A stretch of DNA of 64,000 nucleotides, taken from contig CM041083.1 in assembly GCA_023079485.1 (NCBI GenBank), positions 150,740,552-150,804,551 on the forward strand, read 5' to 3'. Below, piece by piece: positions 34,396 to 46,562 of this stretch (position 1 is its first letter; the number at the start of each line of letters is the position of its first letter). The position numbers and the translations under genes are program-made. The stretch comes from Archilochus colubris. Lineage: Eukaryota > Chordata > Aves > Apodiformes > Trochilidae. The notes below the pieces were generated by a model that made no database searches, was not told the origin of the DNA, and saw only the letters and a list, made by a program, of their open reading frames with translations.

Positions 34396-37300
34396 TGTTA
34401 ATTTGAACTGAATACAGTTTTTTGACTACTTAGTTGGTTAGTCTACAGTAAGTCCTTAGTCATTTAAATTAAATCAATATATATATTTTTTTTTCTGTTT
34501 TGCTTTATCCAAAAATGTTGCTCCAAAAAAAAAAAAGTTCCTGGAAAAATTAATCCAATTTATTTCCTAGGTCAAGGGCACCACTCTCAGAGGCTATGGA
34601 AGGTCCAGGTTTAGCTCAACTTAACTGGTTCTTTTTTTGGAATCTGCTCTGCCATCCTCTCTCTGTCACAGATTATTATATTCATTTTTATATCATCCAT
34701 GATGTAAAAACCCTTGAAACTTATTACTGTGTAAAATGGGAAGTGTTCTAGAACATTTTAGAGGATTTTCTAGAGTTTTAAGGTCAACTAATTCTAATTC
34801 TGAAAACAGAACAATGAATCAAAAAATCTGAAAAATCATGTATTTGTATATTACCAAATGCTAATCTTGTTAACTGTACTGACATATCTGGCGTTAAACA
34901 TCTGCTGCAGCATGAAGCAATAAAAAGCTGATACAACTTTTTGGATGCCTCGTTTTCCAACCAAATAAAATAGAAGTGGTATTGCTTTGGGTTTTTCTTT
35001 AATTTCAAATGCCTTTTCATAAACTGTATCTCATGAATATCAGAGAAAAGGTTAGAGATAGAAACCAACCCAAAAATTTTGGTATGGAGAAAGTGCAACA
35101 GCTGTCATGCCAAGAAAGAAAACTGCGGTGCATGAGGAAAAAAATTGATAAAGTTGAATAATTAACATGAGAAATAAGTTGTAGATCCTCATTAACAAAG
35201 ACTTTGGAATGCACTTGAGTGAAGGTCATTATTTACTGTCAAAGATTCAATCCAATTTCAGCAAAATCACACTGTGCTAACAAAACCTGAGGTCGCAGCC
35301 ACCTGACGAGAATAATTATAATCTTGGTACTTTAATTAAAGAAAAGAATGATAAGGTTGCTGAATCTCAAGTTAGTAATCTGAATTTTCCTTTGGAATCT
35401 GACTCAGCTGTTAAACTGGAAATCTGGTTTGAAAAAGGGCAATATGCAATTTAGAAAATGCAAAAATTATGTAATATTTGAGCAACTAGATGTATATAAA
35501 TTAATTATTTCATAAACATTTGATAGGCAGAGATAAGTAAAAAGGTCAGTGTAATTTGAATTAATAAATTAAAGGCAGGATAAAACTTAAAGTGTATTTT
35601 TGAAGTCCAGAGAAGGCTGGTTTTAAGATAAAATGTCAGATTTTGTAAGTTTCTGTCTCACAGGTCACTTTTGGGATGAACTTTCATGCTGTGATGAAGT
35701 GTTTTCCTAATTGCCTTCCTTCAGCGTACACACTTTCCAAATGAAAACTGCAGTGCAAAACATTGTGGAAATCTGGGTTGTGGGGATCTGATTTAAGAAA
35801 GCTCCCCTAGATTTTAATAAAATCTCTCTCCAGGCTTGCAGAAATGGAGTATACATCCCAAGAGGGCTCAGTCTCAAGGCTGTTGAATTTTAAAGTGACA
35901 TTTTGAAACTCAGAGACTAACTGGTGATTGCAAATGTAATTCAAGACAGTTGTTCCCAAATTCATTGCTGCTAAATTTGTGAATTCTAGCGTGTAGGATC
36001 CTACTGAATTTAGGAATATAGTTGCCTTCTATTGTCAGCCTAGAAATCTAGCTATCTCTAGAGGTGACTCACTTTTTAAAAAGACTCCTGGCTTTCAACT
36101 GAAGACCATCAATAGATGCTGAATTCTGCATACATAAATCTAGATCTTTGAGATTTTGCCCTATTTGTGCTGGATAGCTTTGGAAATACATATTTTCTAG
36201 GCACAGCAGGGGTTTGCATTGAATTTGTTATCAAAAGTGCAAAACTGCAAGGTAAGGTTGTACGTTTGAAGACTGATTATCCTAATTTTTTTTTTTTAAT
36301 TCCTAAGGAAGCCCCTGATTAATTACTATATTTGTTATTCAGCATAATTTGCCCAAATTCAAATGCCTTGACTGGCCTTTGAAAATGATGAAGCAATAAT
36401 GAGGTCTGCATGGTGATGCACTTATTCTTCATTTGGTAGTGCATTCCTTTTTGTTAGTCCTGCAGAAATGCAGAATTTGAGATTTTAGCTGTGATTCTGG
36501 GCTGGTGTAGTTACACTCAAATTGCTACAATTACTGGTGCTGCTCTGACATGTAGCATGGAAGGGTCTTGGCTTCTATGTTGGCCATACCTTTATCTACA
36601 TATATGAAATCTATTTGATCACATACTCATGAAACTGTATAGCCACTTGCTTTATTATGCAGTCATTTTAATAATCCACAGCAGAAAATACTTGAACTAT
36701 TATGTTTAAGTCTCCTTAATCTGTCATGATGACAGGCACAGATTTTAAGGTTAGCTATAAATATATAAAGAGAATAGGTAAATGAAATGGGGAATACTCT
36801 GACCTCGGTCCATTATGTAGGACTCTCATTTTTGCTGATAGTTCCATAAGCAGCTGCTTTCTCACTATTAGCTTAAATTCAGTTTATCATCAAAACAGCT
36901 ATACCTTGGTCCAGTATACCCTTAGATGCTTTGAGGTGTACATATATATATACATACATGCTTTAATACATTTGTCTGGTTGAGATATGCAGTACTAGTA
37001 AAAAAGGGGTCACACTCCTACACTCATACATACCTTGTACAGCAGTGAACTATTTGTTGCTAAAGTAATTTCTCTGTAACATGTGAAATCTTGTCAGGGA
37101 TTTTGTTTCAGAAGATAAGAATACCATAGTTATGTCAAATAAGAAATATTTTGATAAAATAAAGATTATTCAAAAGTTTTCTGTACATCATTTCGAGAGG
37201 ATTGCTTCTCAGGGGTCTCAGGGGACCCTGTTCTGCAAACCCTTACCTCAATAAAATGCCTTTGACACACAGATAGCTCTGCTTGCAGTGGCATGACAGC

Positions 37301-38052
37301 TTCAGTGAGCAAAAGTTTCAGGGTCCCATTGCTGAGATTTCTATCAGGGAACAGGTAGATCTTTAAGGAATATTCAAAAAATCTCTCAAGCCCTTCCAAT
37401 ACATATAGCCAAGAAACAGGAAAGATTTAATGAATAGTCTTGAAACTATGAAAGCTTATTTTTTATTAGAAAAAGTTGTGATAGCTATTTAAAAATTGAA
37501 CAACTCTCGTGCCTTAGAATGTTTATTGCTGAATTATCCTTTTAGGATTTTGCTGGAACCTGCTGTGCCACTTATCTTTCTAAGAAGCAAATTCTTAAAG
37601 ATTTCACCATTACCTGCTGGCTGTAACAAGAATGTGTTTGCTTTAAATACTTGAAAAGTGTATGTATGAGCAAGATGCCTTACACCTGTAGGTTTTTTAT
37701 TTCTCAGGTAGAGATTTGCAGTTGAAAGAACGAAACAGAGTATCCCATCTCCCTGCTTTCTTCTTAGCATGAAATGTTTTCAGATTGGTTCCAAACTGGA
37801 AGAGCAACAGCCTTTCTTTGGAGAACAGCAGATTGGTGCTTTCTCCAAACCCATCTCCAGGCTATGCTCTGTAGTTCAAACCTTTCCACTTGCAGCACCT
37901 GGGATATATGACTGTTGTGTATCCACCACCTTTCTTTCCTTGCTGCTACACATTTATTCTGTGATTCAAGCCTGTAACAGAACAGAGGAGGGAGGCTGCT
38001 TGCCCTCCTAATGGGCACCCATGTTTGGAGTGTGAAAGGATCAGGAGCCTCT
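34396..38052. other. AT-rich non-coding sequence
   Basis: No gene or recognised repeat, apart from short TA-rich runs such as 36942-36960. Confidence 0.55.
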
Positions 38053-38321
38053 GGAGATCACATCTTCCAACACCTTGCTCAGTGCAAGGTTATATGCAGC
38101 AGGCTGCCCAACACCTTGCCCCATTGGTGTGTGAACATATCTCCATGGATGGAGACTCCACAGCCTCTCTGCACAACCTGTACCAGTGTTTGACCATCCC
38201 CACAGTAAATTAGTTCTTTCTTATTTTTAAGCAACATTCCTGTATTTCACCTGGGGCCTGTTTCCTCTCCTTTTCTCCCTGGGCACCAGTGAAGGGCCTG
38301 GCTCTGTCTTCTTTAATCTTT
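38053..38321 (-). mobile_element. CR1 LINE (antisense), left part of an interrupted copy
   Basis: Antisense CR1 sequence (GGAGACTCCACAGCCTCTCT, CTCCCTGGGCACCAGTGAAG, GGCCTGGCTCTGTCTTCTTT) that breaks off at a sense CR1. The missing continuation resumes at 38533, so this and 38533-38745 are two halves of one older insertion. Confidence 0.85.
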
Positions 38322-38532
38322 CCCAAGAGGTGAGGCACTGCCACAGATTGCCTGGGAAGGCTGTGGATGTCCCCGCCCTGGAGGTGTTCAAGTCCAGGTT
38401 GGATGGGGCTTTGAGCAACGTGGTCTAGTGGGAGGCATCCCTGCCCATTCAAAGGGGTTGGAACTATATGATCTTTAAGGTTTCTTCCAACCCAAACCAT
38501 TCTATTATTCTATGATACTATGATTCTGTGAT
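38322..38532 (+). mobile_element. Short CR1 LINE 3' end (sense), inserted into an older CR1
   Basis: About 210 bp of sense CR1: AGGTGAGGCACTGCCACAG, then GGAGGTGTTCAAGTCCAGG, then GGTCTAGTGGGAGGC, then the 3' UTR and a tail of four ATTCTATG-like units at 38496-38532. It is less diverged than the host copy, as expected if it arrived later. Confidence 0.92.
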
Positions 38533-38745
38533 TTATATACATCAACAAGTCCTCCCCTAAGCCTTCTATTCTACAGGATGAACAGTCCCAGCTCTTTCAG
38601 CATCTCCTCTTAGGAGAGATGCTCCAAACCCTTTATCACCTTTTCTGGACTTGCCAGTATGTCCCTGTCTCTTCTGTACTCTCATTGCAGTCCCTGAGTG
38701 TGGAAGCACTGCATGGGGTGAACAGACCCACACGTGGGCCAGCAC
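38533..38745 (-). mobile_element. CR1 LINE (antisense), right part of the interrupted copy
   Basis: Continues the antisense CR1 of 38053-38321: TTATATACATCAACAAGTCC, then the antisense of the S-L-E-K region (CTATTCTACAGGATGAACAG), then GAGAGATGCTCCAAACCC and GTCCCTGTCTCTTCTGTACT. Order and orientation agree with a single element split by the sense copy. Confidence 0.85.
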
Positions 38746-40733
38746 AGACCCACCAAGAGCTGCCATAGCCATAACCCCAGAAAGAGGTGTTCCAGAATGT
38801 ATCTCTCCTTCTGGTTTGTTTCTTCAGAGCATTAAGGGTCCCCCACACCATGCCTTTGATGAATACAGGCAATCGATCTGTCTCACAGTGCCTGCTGTTA
38901 TCTCTCATGAAGTTATTTTTTTTTTTAAGCACAAATTGCAGGTCTTCTATACTGTTCCAAATAAGGAATGATCTGAACTTTCAAAGCTGCCAGATTCCAA
39001 GTAGAATCCAAACTATTTCTTTCAAGACACTGTTCACTAAGGACTTTGTTTGTTTGTTTGACTAGGATCACAGGCACATAACCTTAATTTCTAGTCAAAG
39101 ACAGTAAACAATTCTTCAGGGCATTGAAATCTCATCCTGACCAAACTCAAATCGTGATGATTAATGTATTACACAAATTTAGATTGGATTTTATTAGGCA
39201 TTTCTTAGCACTATACATCTTTGGCCACTCTGAAATACATTCACACTCTCAGAAGATATGGTAATTTGCCCTTCTGCTCAGGCATCTTTGCTGCAGATGT
39301 TGTGAGACTGACAAGTGCTTCTCAGTGTATTCCCTCAAGACCCTCTAACTTTAAACTGAATCTCAAAGATAATTTTCAGTCTCCTACTTCATATATACTG
39401 AGTTCAAGTTCACTGTTCATAATTATATTCAGCACCCTGTCACAAAAGGGAATCCATCTAGCCATACTTTGCTAATTCCTCCTTTCTTTGTTCTCAACAC
39501 AAAAAGTACTTTCCATGGAATTTTGTAGACATGAAGTTTAGAAATGGCAGGAATCAGTGCAAATGTCCAGTGACCCAAAATCTCCTGGAGAATGAAGTGT
39601 AGAAAGCACTTGCATCCTTTTATCTTGAAGAAACACATCAAAAACATTTGTGAAAAGTTGAAGGGTTTTTATTTCAAACTATGGATGAGGAATTTTGTTC
39701 ATTTTCTGGAAAGCTTTGTACCATTCACAAGAATAGGCTAAATGAAGAGTCATTAACCTTAATGACCACCCTGTCTACACAGGAGGTGTGTTCAGGAGGC
39801 CAGCTAGAAGTTAGAAAAGCTTTTTTTTCCCCTCCTCTTCCTCTGTAAAAGCAAGCAAAAGGTAAAGAATGCAAACTTTCTATTTGGGGCAGCAAAGATA
39901 AAGCAACAAAGCAGGGAACTAATAATGATTCACAGAAGGAATAAAAAGTGCCAGAAGTTGGTTTCTGGCAAAAGATGAGTTCATTGCCTACCACCTGTGG
40001 CCATGGAAAGCTTCTGGCCTTGGGAGGCTCTGGGAGAGATGCTATAAGTCAGGGCAGGCAACACAGAACTGAACCGAGCCACAAAAAATCAAGAATAGTT
40101 TCTTGTTTTTATCTGGGCTCTTTTGTCATTCACCCTGTCACATGAAGAACAAAATGGAATGTCCTGGGCAGCTATATAAAACAAGGGTGAAAGACTATTA
40201 AGAGATACAAGTTGGATTTCAACCTACTTTGCCCATGTGTCAAGTGGCAGCCTGACATGGAAGGCAGAAAATGGGGCTCTGAATGCTCCTAAAGTGCAGT
40301 CATAAGGGCAGCTCCCATCCTTATGAAGTCCTACATCTGCTTCAAATAAATCAGCTTCATCCTTGGGTGAAAAAGCAGAATATCCTACCCAATTAAGAAA
40401 CTGTTTCCCAAGATAACATGCAGTCTGCAAGTCCAAAAACAAAAGGTAGCACCTGACTTTCACAGTGCAAACATATTTGAAAAAATCCTTTGTTAGTGCT
40501 CCTCACTGTTTCACATAGTTTCCTGCTATTTTCAGGCATGCTTTATTAAAATGGACATAATTTTATATGGCAGACATTAGAATAATTTCCAATTATTATC
40601 TTTCCTTATTATTTAAGCTTTTTCATTTTATAAGTAAACATTATACATGTATACTTAATACTCTTTCAATTAATACTTTTATTTAACCTTTACCCCTGGT
40701 GAAATATACATGTTAAAGCAATAATTAATGAAA

Positions 40734-40765
40734 TTAAATTACTTTATTATTAAATTACTTTAAGT
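40734..40765 (+). repeat. 16-bp imperfect tandem duplication
   Basis: TTAAATTACTTTATTA is followed by a copy matching at 13 of 16 positions, in a very AT-rich stretch. Confidence 0.75.
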
Positions 40766-42843
40766 AATCAAAAGCATGTGCTAAACTGAGTAAAATCTAG
40801 AGCTTTACCCTAATTTTGTTTTTCCAAACTTAAAATAAATGATTGTTTTGTAAATATTCAGCCCTCAGGATTAAGGTAGAGAGTATGTGACTAAAGAAAA
40901 AAACAAAAGTAGAACTGATGTGATCACTGGCAGAAATGGGGGCTCCGGATCCAATTGATAGCTCTATCAAAGCCAAACTACAGACGAAAATATTTTTCAT
41001 ACTGCCATCACTTTACATGTAGCCAAACATGCAATGTGAAGCAGCAGTCTTGCAGTTAGGCCTGATCCAAAAATGGTACTGAGATGCCCATATGCAATTG
41101 AAATTAATGATTAATTTAAATCAAAGGGAGGAGAAATCTCAAAGCTGATGGAATTTTAGGGCTTCAAGCCCAATCCATAAAGAGATAAATCTCTGTCAAG
41201 CAATTGAGTCAAGTATGCAATGTCTTGTTGGCTAGTGAGTAATGCATTTCCATGCGTCTTTTTCTGTATACTCTGCACAGGTAGGGGTACCTTCAGAACC
41301 AGACACCTGAAAATTAGATATAATGATGCCCACTGCATTTAAGTCATTTGTGACATGCTCAGGTGGAAAGCACTGAGATTCCTAATGTGTTGGTGTCTAT
41401 GTGCTTTGGTGAGGCTCACTCTTATGTTCCCAGAACATTGTGAATATGGTTGTCTAGTATAAACCTTCTTTGAATGAGAACCATTCACCATAAAACTGCA
41501 GGAATGTGGTAATCTTGATGAAAATAAGTAAAAAACTAATTATGAAGGAAATCATCTTGAATGTGTTACTTTCAGATTGAATACTGAGTTTGTATCAACC
41601 CTTCAAGGCACAGACATAAGGAGCACTGGAAAAAGAAAAAAAAAAGTGTTAAAATTGGAGCATTGCCTCCATACCCTCGAGACTCCTTTTTTTTGAAAGT
41701 ATTTCAGTTATCTTGACAATAAAAGGGAAGGCATCTACATTACTATCATGTTATTTCCATACCAGTTATTTTCAGTCACTTCTGATCTGACAAATTTATA
41801 CACCTAAGAAGCTTGTTTTGTTTTTTTTCCAACCCCCTTGATAGAGTCTAAATCACACCACAGTTGTTTCACTGGAGAATCGCTATATGCACCATCCTAC
41901 AGAGCCTGTTACTAAGACAGAGTATATGGCAAGGCTCTGCCATGGCAACAATTACAAGCCCATGATATGCTAAAATCCTCAGCTCCCCTCCATTAAAGAT
42001 CATTGTGTCCTAAATCAGGATTCTATAATCTGAACAAACAGAAATCCCCTGCCCTTTCTGGTAGCAGTGCAATATCAGCAATTAGCTGCTGAGCCCCAGA
42101 CACCTTCCCAGAAGATGAGAAGAACAGCTGCTTTGGCTTATTAATGGCCACTGGCTTTATGCCATTATATTTTTAATTTGGGAAGTGTATTGTTCTGAAT
42201 TCCCCTCCAAGAAACAGAGGAATCTTTGTGGATCATCAAGAAAGTTTAGTCATCTTCATGAGTGCTCTTCATGGTGAGTTTTTTTTTAATGTCATCAAAC
42301 ACTACAAGAAGTTCTCTGCAAGGAACCTTCCCAAAGCTGCAGGCTGCTCTCAGAGAAAGCTGATTTTATTAAGACTCAGTTAGTCAGCATTGTGCATGCC
42401 ACACTGTAAGGAGTCCTGGGTATGTATCTACCCAAACATATGACTTCTGGAAGAATGAAAACAGTGTATGGAGGAGTTATGTCAAAAGACTCTGTTATAA
42501 ATGAGGTAAAACTGAGGTTGTGTAACAATCAACAGAGAGAGAGAGATATCTGTGCAGGCTTATATGATTGCTGCAAGTTCAATTATTTCAGCAAATGTAA
42601 ATACAAGGGAGATAAATATGCTAAACAGTTCAAAAATCTTTGACAAAAGCTAAAACTAATTTGTGTGCTATAATACTCAGTCTTGTTGAATGCAGTCATA
42701 TGAACTGTAACAATCTTGACCAGAGTTTAAAGGTATCCAGTCAATGAAATGTTCATTAAGAATTATCTCGAGAGGCAGCTCTGTTTGCTACAATGATCTT
42801 CTTTAATTAGTGAATTACAGAACCACATAAAAAAATCTTCAGC

Positions 42844-42871
42844 TGTTGTGTCAGCTTTTGCTGACACAACA
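42844..42871. repeat. Perfect 12-bp hairpin with TTTT loop
   Basis: TGTTGTGTCAGC and GCTGACACAACA flank TTTT. No mismatch in the stem. No transposon or RNA gene context is visible. Confidence 0.85.
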
Positions 42872-43397
42872 TCTTTCTACTGTCTAACAACAAAATTGTT
42901 CTGTAATTGTATCCTCCAATGCAAACAAGCAAAAAAACCCAAAACCTCCAGGAAAGTTCTAGCAGTTGTGGGAAAGCAAAGATAAATAATCATACACCTT
43001 ACGGGGTAGTTTTCTTTCTTGTGTTTTCAGAGTCTTTTAGCAATAGCTGTTTTGTTAAGAAGAGCAACATGACTGCTGATACCATGTGATCTGTGGGAAA
43101 CCGATCTACCAACTACATGTATCATCCACATACAGCTATGGTTAAAAATCATGCAAAATACATGTGACTGATGGAAGATGGAGGAACAGCCATTCTGACC
43201 AGAAATTAGGCAAAAACACCTAATCAAAATCTGGCTATAGGCCTGTTCTAATGCTTTAATAATAAGAATCCAGCTAGATTTTGTTGTGCCTTGTTTCTGG
43301 TTAGCTCTTCTTTTGACCTGTTTAATCATAGCCCATTGTCAGAACAACTGTGTCTTGTACTCTCTGTCTCAGAAAAAGGAGACTTGAAAGACCCTTC

Positions 43398-44217
43398 TGT
43401 CCTGGTTTGGGCCAGGATAAAGGTGATTTTCTGTCTTGTATTTGTGCTTTTAGCTAAGTCTCTTGTAAGTAGTTGCACTTGCTGAAATTAACAGCAAGTT
43501 TCTCAGACAGTGTGTGCTTCTGGGACTGATAACACTCAATGTTTATAGTTACAGCTAGAGACTGGTATGCAGAGCCAAGGACACTGCTCAGCCCTGAGGA
43601 AAACTTTTACCCTCCAGAAGGAAGAAAGAGGTCTCACATGCAGCCCTCCTTTGGGGAGGAACAGACAAGATAGATGCCAGAATTGACCAAACAGAGTATT
43701 CCATCCCATACACGTCATACACAGTATTAATTTGAGGGATCACGAGGGCCAAGCCAAGATTTCCTGCTTCTAGTTTCCAGCTACCTGCCCTTCCTGCCTT
43801 TTCCTGCTTCCCTTCCTTCACCCGGCATCCTGGAAGGATTCTGTCCATTCGTCTGTCTGTGGTCCTGATCCGTGCCAGCCCATATCTGTGTGTTCCTGCC
43901 CCCGGTTCCCGACTGCTGCCAACTCCAGGAGTCCAGCCTGGACTTTCCCAGGGCTGCCCTGCAGCCTCAGTGGTGACGTGAGAGTTATTGGGGGAAAAGG
44001 GGGGAGGAACGTGGTTTCCATTTTATTGTATATTTGTATATATTTAGTAATTTTTCCTATTTATCATTACTGTTTCATTAAAGTTGTGTAGTTTAGTTTC
44101 CAACCCATAAGTCTCTCTCCCTTATTCTCTCTCCTTTCTTTATCAAGGAGGAGAGAGAGATTAATAGAGAGCGTCTGTTACTTGGTTTAATTGCTGGGCC
44201 AGTGTTAAACCGTGACA
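43398..44217 (+). mobile_element. Solo LTR of an avian ERVL-type retrovirus, 820 bp
   Basis: It begins TGTCCTGGTTTGGGCC and ends TTAAACCGTGACA, the usual termini of avian ERVL LTRs. CCTTC is directly repeated at 43393-43397 and 44218-44222, a 5-bp target-site duplication as made by ERVL elements. A TATA-like region lies near ACGTCATACACAGTATTAA (43713-43731), and CATTAAAG near 44076 may be the poly(A) signal. No internal retroviral genes are present, so the provirus was lost by LTR-LTR recombination. Open frames inside it are not genes. Confidence 0.92.
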
Positions 44218-45621
44218 CCTTCATGTATGTATTGTAAACTAGTTTATTTACCAGCAAACTCGAAGTATTTTACTGACAGTAATCCATTCATCCAATTACT
44301 TCTGTCCATTTAGCAAATGCTAAAAAACAGAAAAAAATACAAATAGGAGCTTCTAGAATAGCATTTCCATCTAATGGTCACGAGAAGCTGATCTAAACCT
44401 GTGTATATTTGAAAATTCAGTCCATAACCAGGGACAGTAGGTAGGCAGGATGCGAAAAGGTCATGAAAGAGAGCATGAGGTTTATAGGATAATGTTGGAA
44501 GTACCAGATTTATATGTGTAAATAGACATTCTGTGAGTCAGTGAGAGTGCAATAAATAAGTGAGCACAAATCTTCCAATATAGCTGTTGGTATAAGCTGG
44601 TTGGCACTTCTGAAGTACTGTTAGGCTGTAGATAAGAATAGGTGTTTAGCTCAATATGTTATCTGAGTGCAGCCTGTACTCTTGCCTGCACTACTGACTG
44701 TACAAGGCTTGAGCAGGGCTGTGAATACATCAATACACAGGTGCCTGTTGCATCAGAAAAACAAATACGTGGACCAACCAACCAATAACCCCAGCTCAGA
44801 CAACAGTAATTTTTCCCACTGTTACCAATACATGCCTGCCTTAACTGAGAAGTGAGTGAAGGAACATCAGTCATCAAATTGTTTTCTGCATTATTTCAGA
44901 ATAAATGCATAGTGACTCTAGAATAAAAATCATCCACCACACCACAAAACAGTAGAGCTGGTGAAGACAAACGAGAAGCTGATAGAAAAAGTACATGATG
45001 CATAAAACATCCTGAAAGGAAGGTTCAGGAAATAGAGAAGCAGAACTGCAGATATGCAGCAGAGGAAGCTGGGGCTGAGTGACAACTCACAGAGAGCACT
45101 AAACCTGAGTTTGTCCCACGAGGACAACAGCATAGAGGAAATATCACCCTGAGCAAGTGGCACTTTTCTTTGCAACTTCGAGCATTCCTCTGCCAAAGAC
45201 ATTTTTAAAGGAAATTTGTTTTATTTCTCTTAGATATTCATCAACTCCTTGCAGAAGCAGTCAGCACTGGGATTAGCAGAAACAGCCTCAGTTCACTTCA
45301 GCTGGTTAATACCCAGATCAGAAACACATGCACAGAGGCAGCTCTTCCTTCTGATCATCTCCTTTGCTTTTATATTTTAATGAGTAATGACTACATGAAA
45401 TGTTGAGTCTGAAATGTAAATGATATTCTAATAAAAACAGTGTCACAGGTCAATTGCTTGATGGACACAGGAAAAAAAATCATGAATTGCTTGACTACTA
45501 GTGTTTGGTTTGAACTAAATGAGGGTATTTTTGAGGTCAGTTAAAATGCTGCTGCATCTTCACCTTACACATTCTTGAATTAGTAGCGACATAGCCTTAT
45601 CACAAGTATTATAAAAGCAGC

Positions 45622-45647
45622 TTTTTTTTTTTTTTTTTTTTTTTTTT
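45622..45647 (+). repeat. Uninterrupted 26-T tract
   Basis: Homopolymer of 26 T after AAAAGCAGC. It could be the poly(A) of a minus-strand retrocopy, but nothing recognisable follows on that strand. Confidence 0.9.
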
Positions 45648-46532
45648 GTCAGTCTCAGATGCTGCACTGTTATGCAGGGTTTTTTTAAAGGAAACTAGTC
45701 TTCCCTATAGGACATAATTTCCAATTCTTTTTGACCTTTTCATCTGTCACGAGGTGCTGAAGATAATTAAGCACAAAACACAACTTTATACTGCAAGTTC
45801 TCATCCACTAGTGCCCATTCTACTAATTTTAAGCTGGACCATTTGATCACCTATACTGCTCAACTGATAGTTCACTTTCCTGTCTATGATCTGAATGACT
45901 CCAACAAGCTGTCCTTAAGACACTGCTGAAGCACTACTCAAAATAGGTTTCATTCTGATATGCTTTGCCTAATTCAGTGCTTTTTGAGACAAAACTGCAC
46001 CAGGTTTGGTTTCCTCCATACAGCACTCCCCCAGTGAGCTTTATGTCCTCGATATCTCCACATTCCAGCAGATATGTCAAAGTAATGATTTTTTCATGCC
46101 ATATAAAGATCACAATTTTTTTACAGAGCCCTCAGATCATATCAGACACTTTGAATCAAGGCAACACACATTGTATCTTAAGGTCAGAGGAGCATGAATT
46201 TGAGTCCAGATCTGAATAGTATGCTGTGCAGAATACAGCTACTCTTCAGCAAGGGAAATCCAAGCCAATTAATGCTACTTGGTCTTCCTTTATTTGGAAG
46301 TGATGCTAGGGCTTGAGAGAACTCTGACCCTATTTTAATGGTTTGAGGTTGCTTAATACGCAGCAACTCAGCCCCAGTATGAATGAACCATAATGAAAAG
46401 CCATTCAACTCGACCTCTCCTTTTTTTTTTTTTTTCATTTTTAAAGGTATTGTCTTAGGAGAACTTTGCAAGTACTTTTCTTTGAAACAACGGACCTATC
46501 AACTACGGCCAAGAGAGGTCTAACATTAGAAG

Positions 46533-46562
46533 TTTACTCATGCAGATTTTACTCATGCAGAT
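46533..46562 (+). repeat. 15-bp perfect tandem duplication
   Basis: TTTACTCATGCAGAT occurs twice, head to tail, without mismatch. Confidence 0.95.

Larger units (their letters stand above)
38746..43392. other. AT-rich non-coding sequence
   Basis: No gene or recognised transposon. It holds the imperfect 16-bp tandem repeat at 40734-40765 and the hairpin at 42844-42871. Confidence 0.55.

Noticed and set aside
43588..44021. Open frames of 60-86 codons within 43.5-44.1 kb
   Set aside because: They lie inside the solo LTR 43398-44217. LTRs of this class carry no conserved gene.
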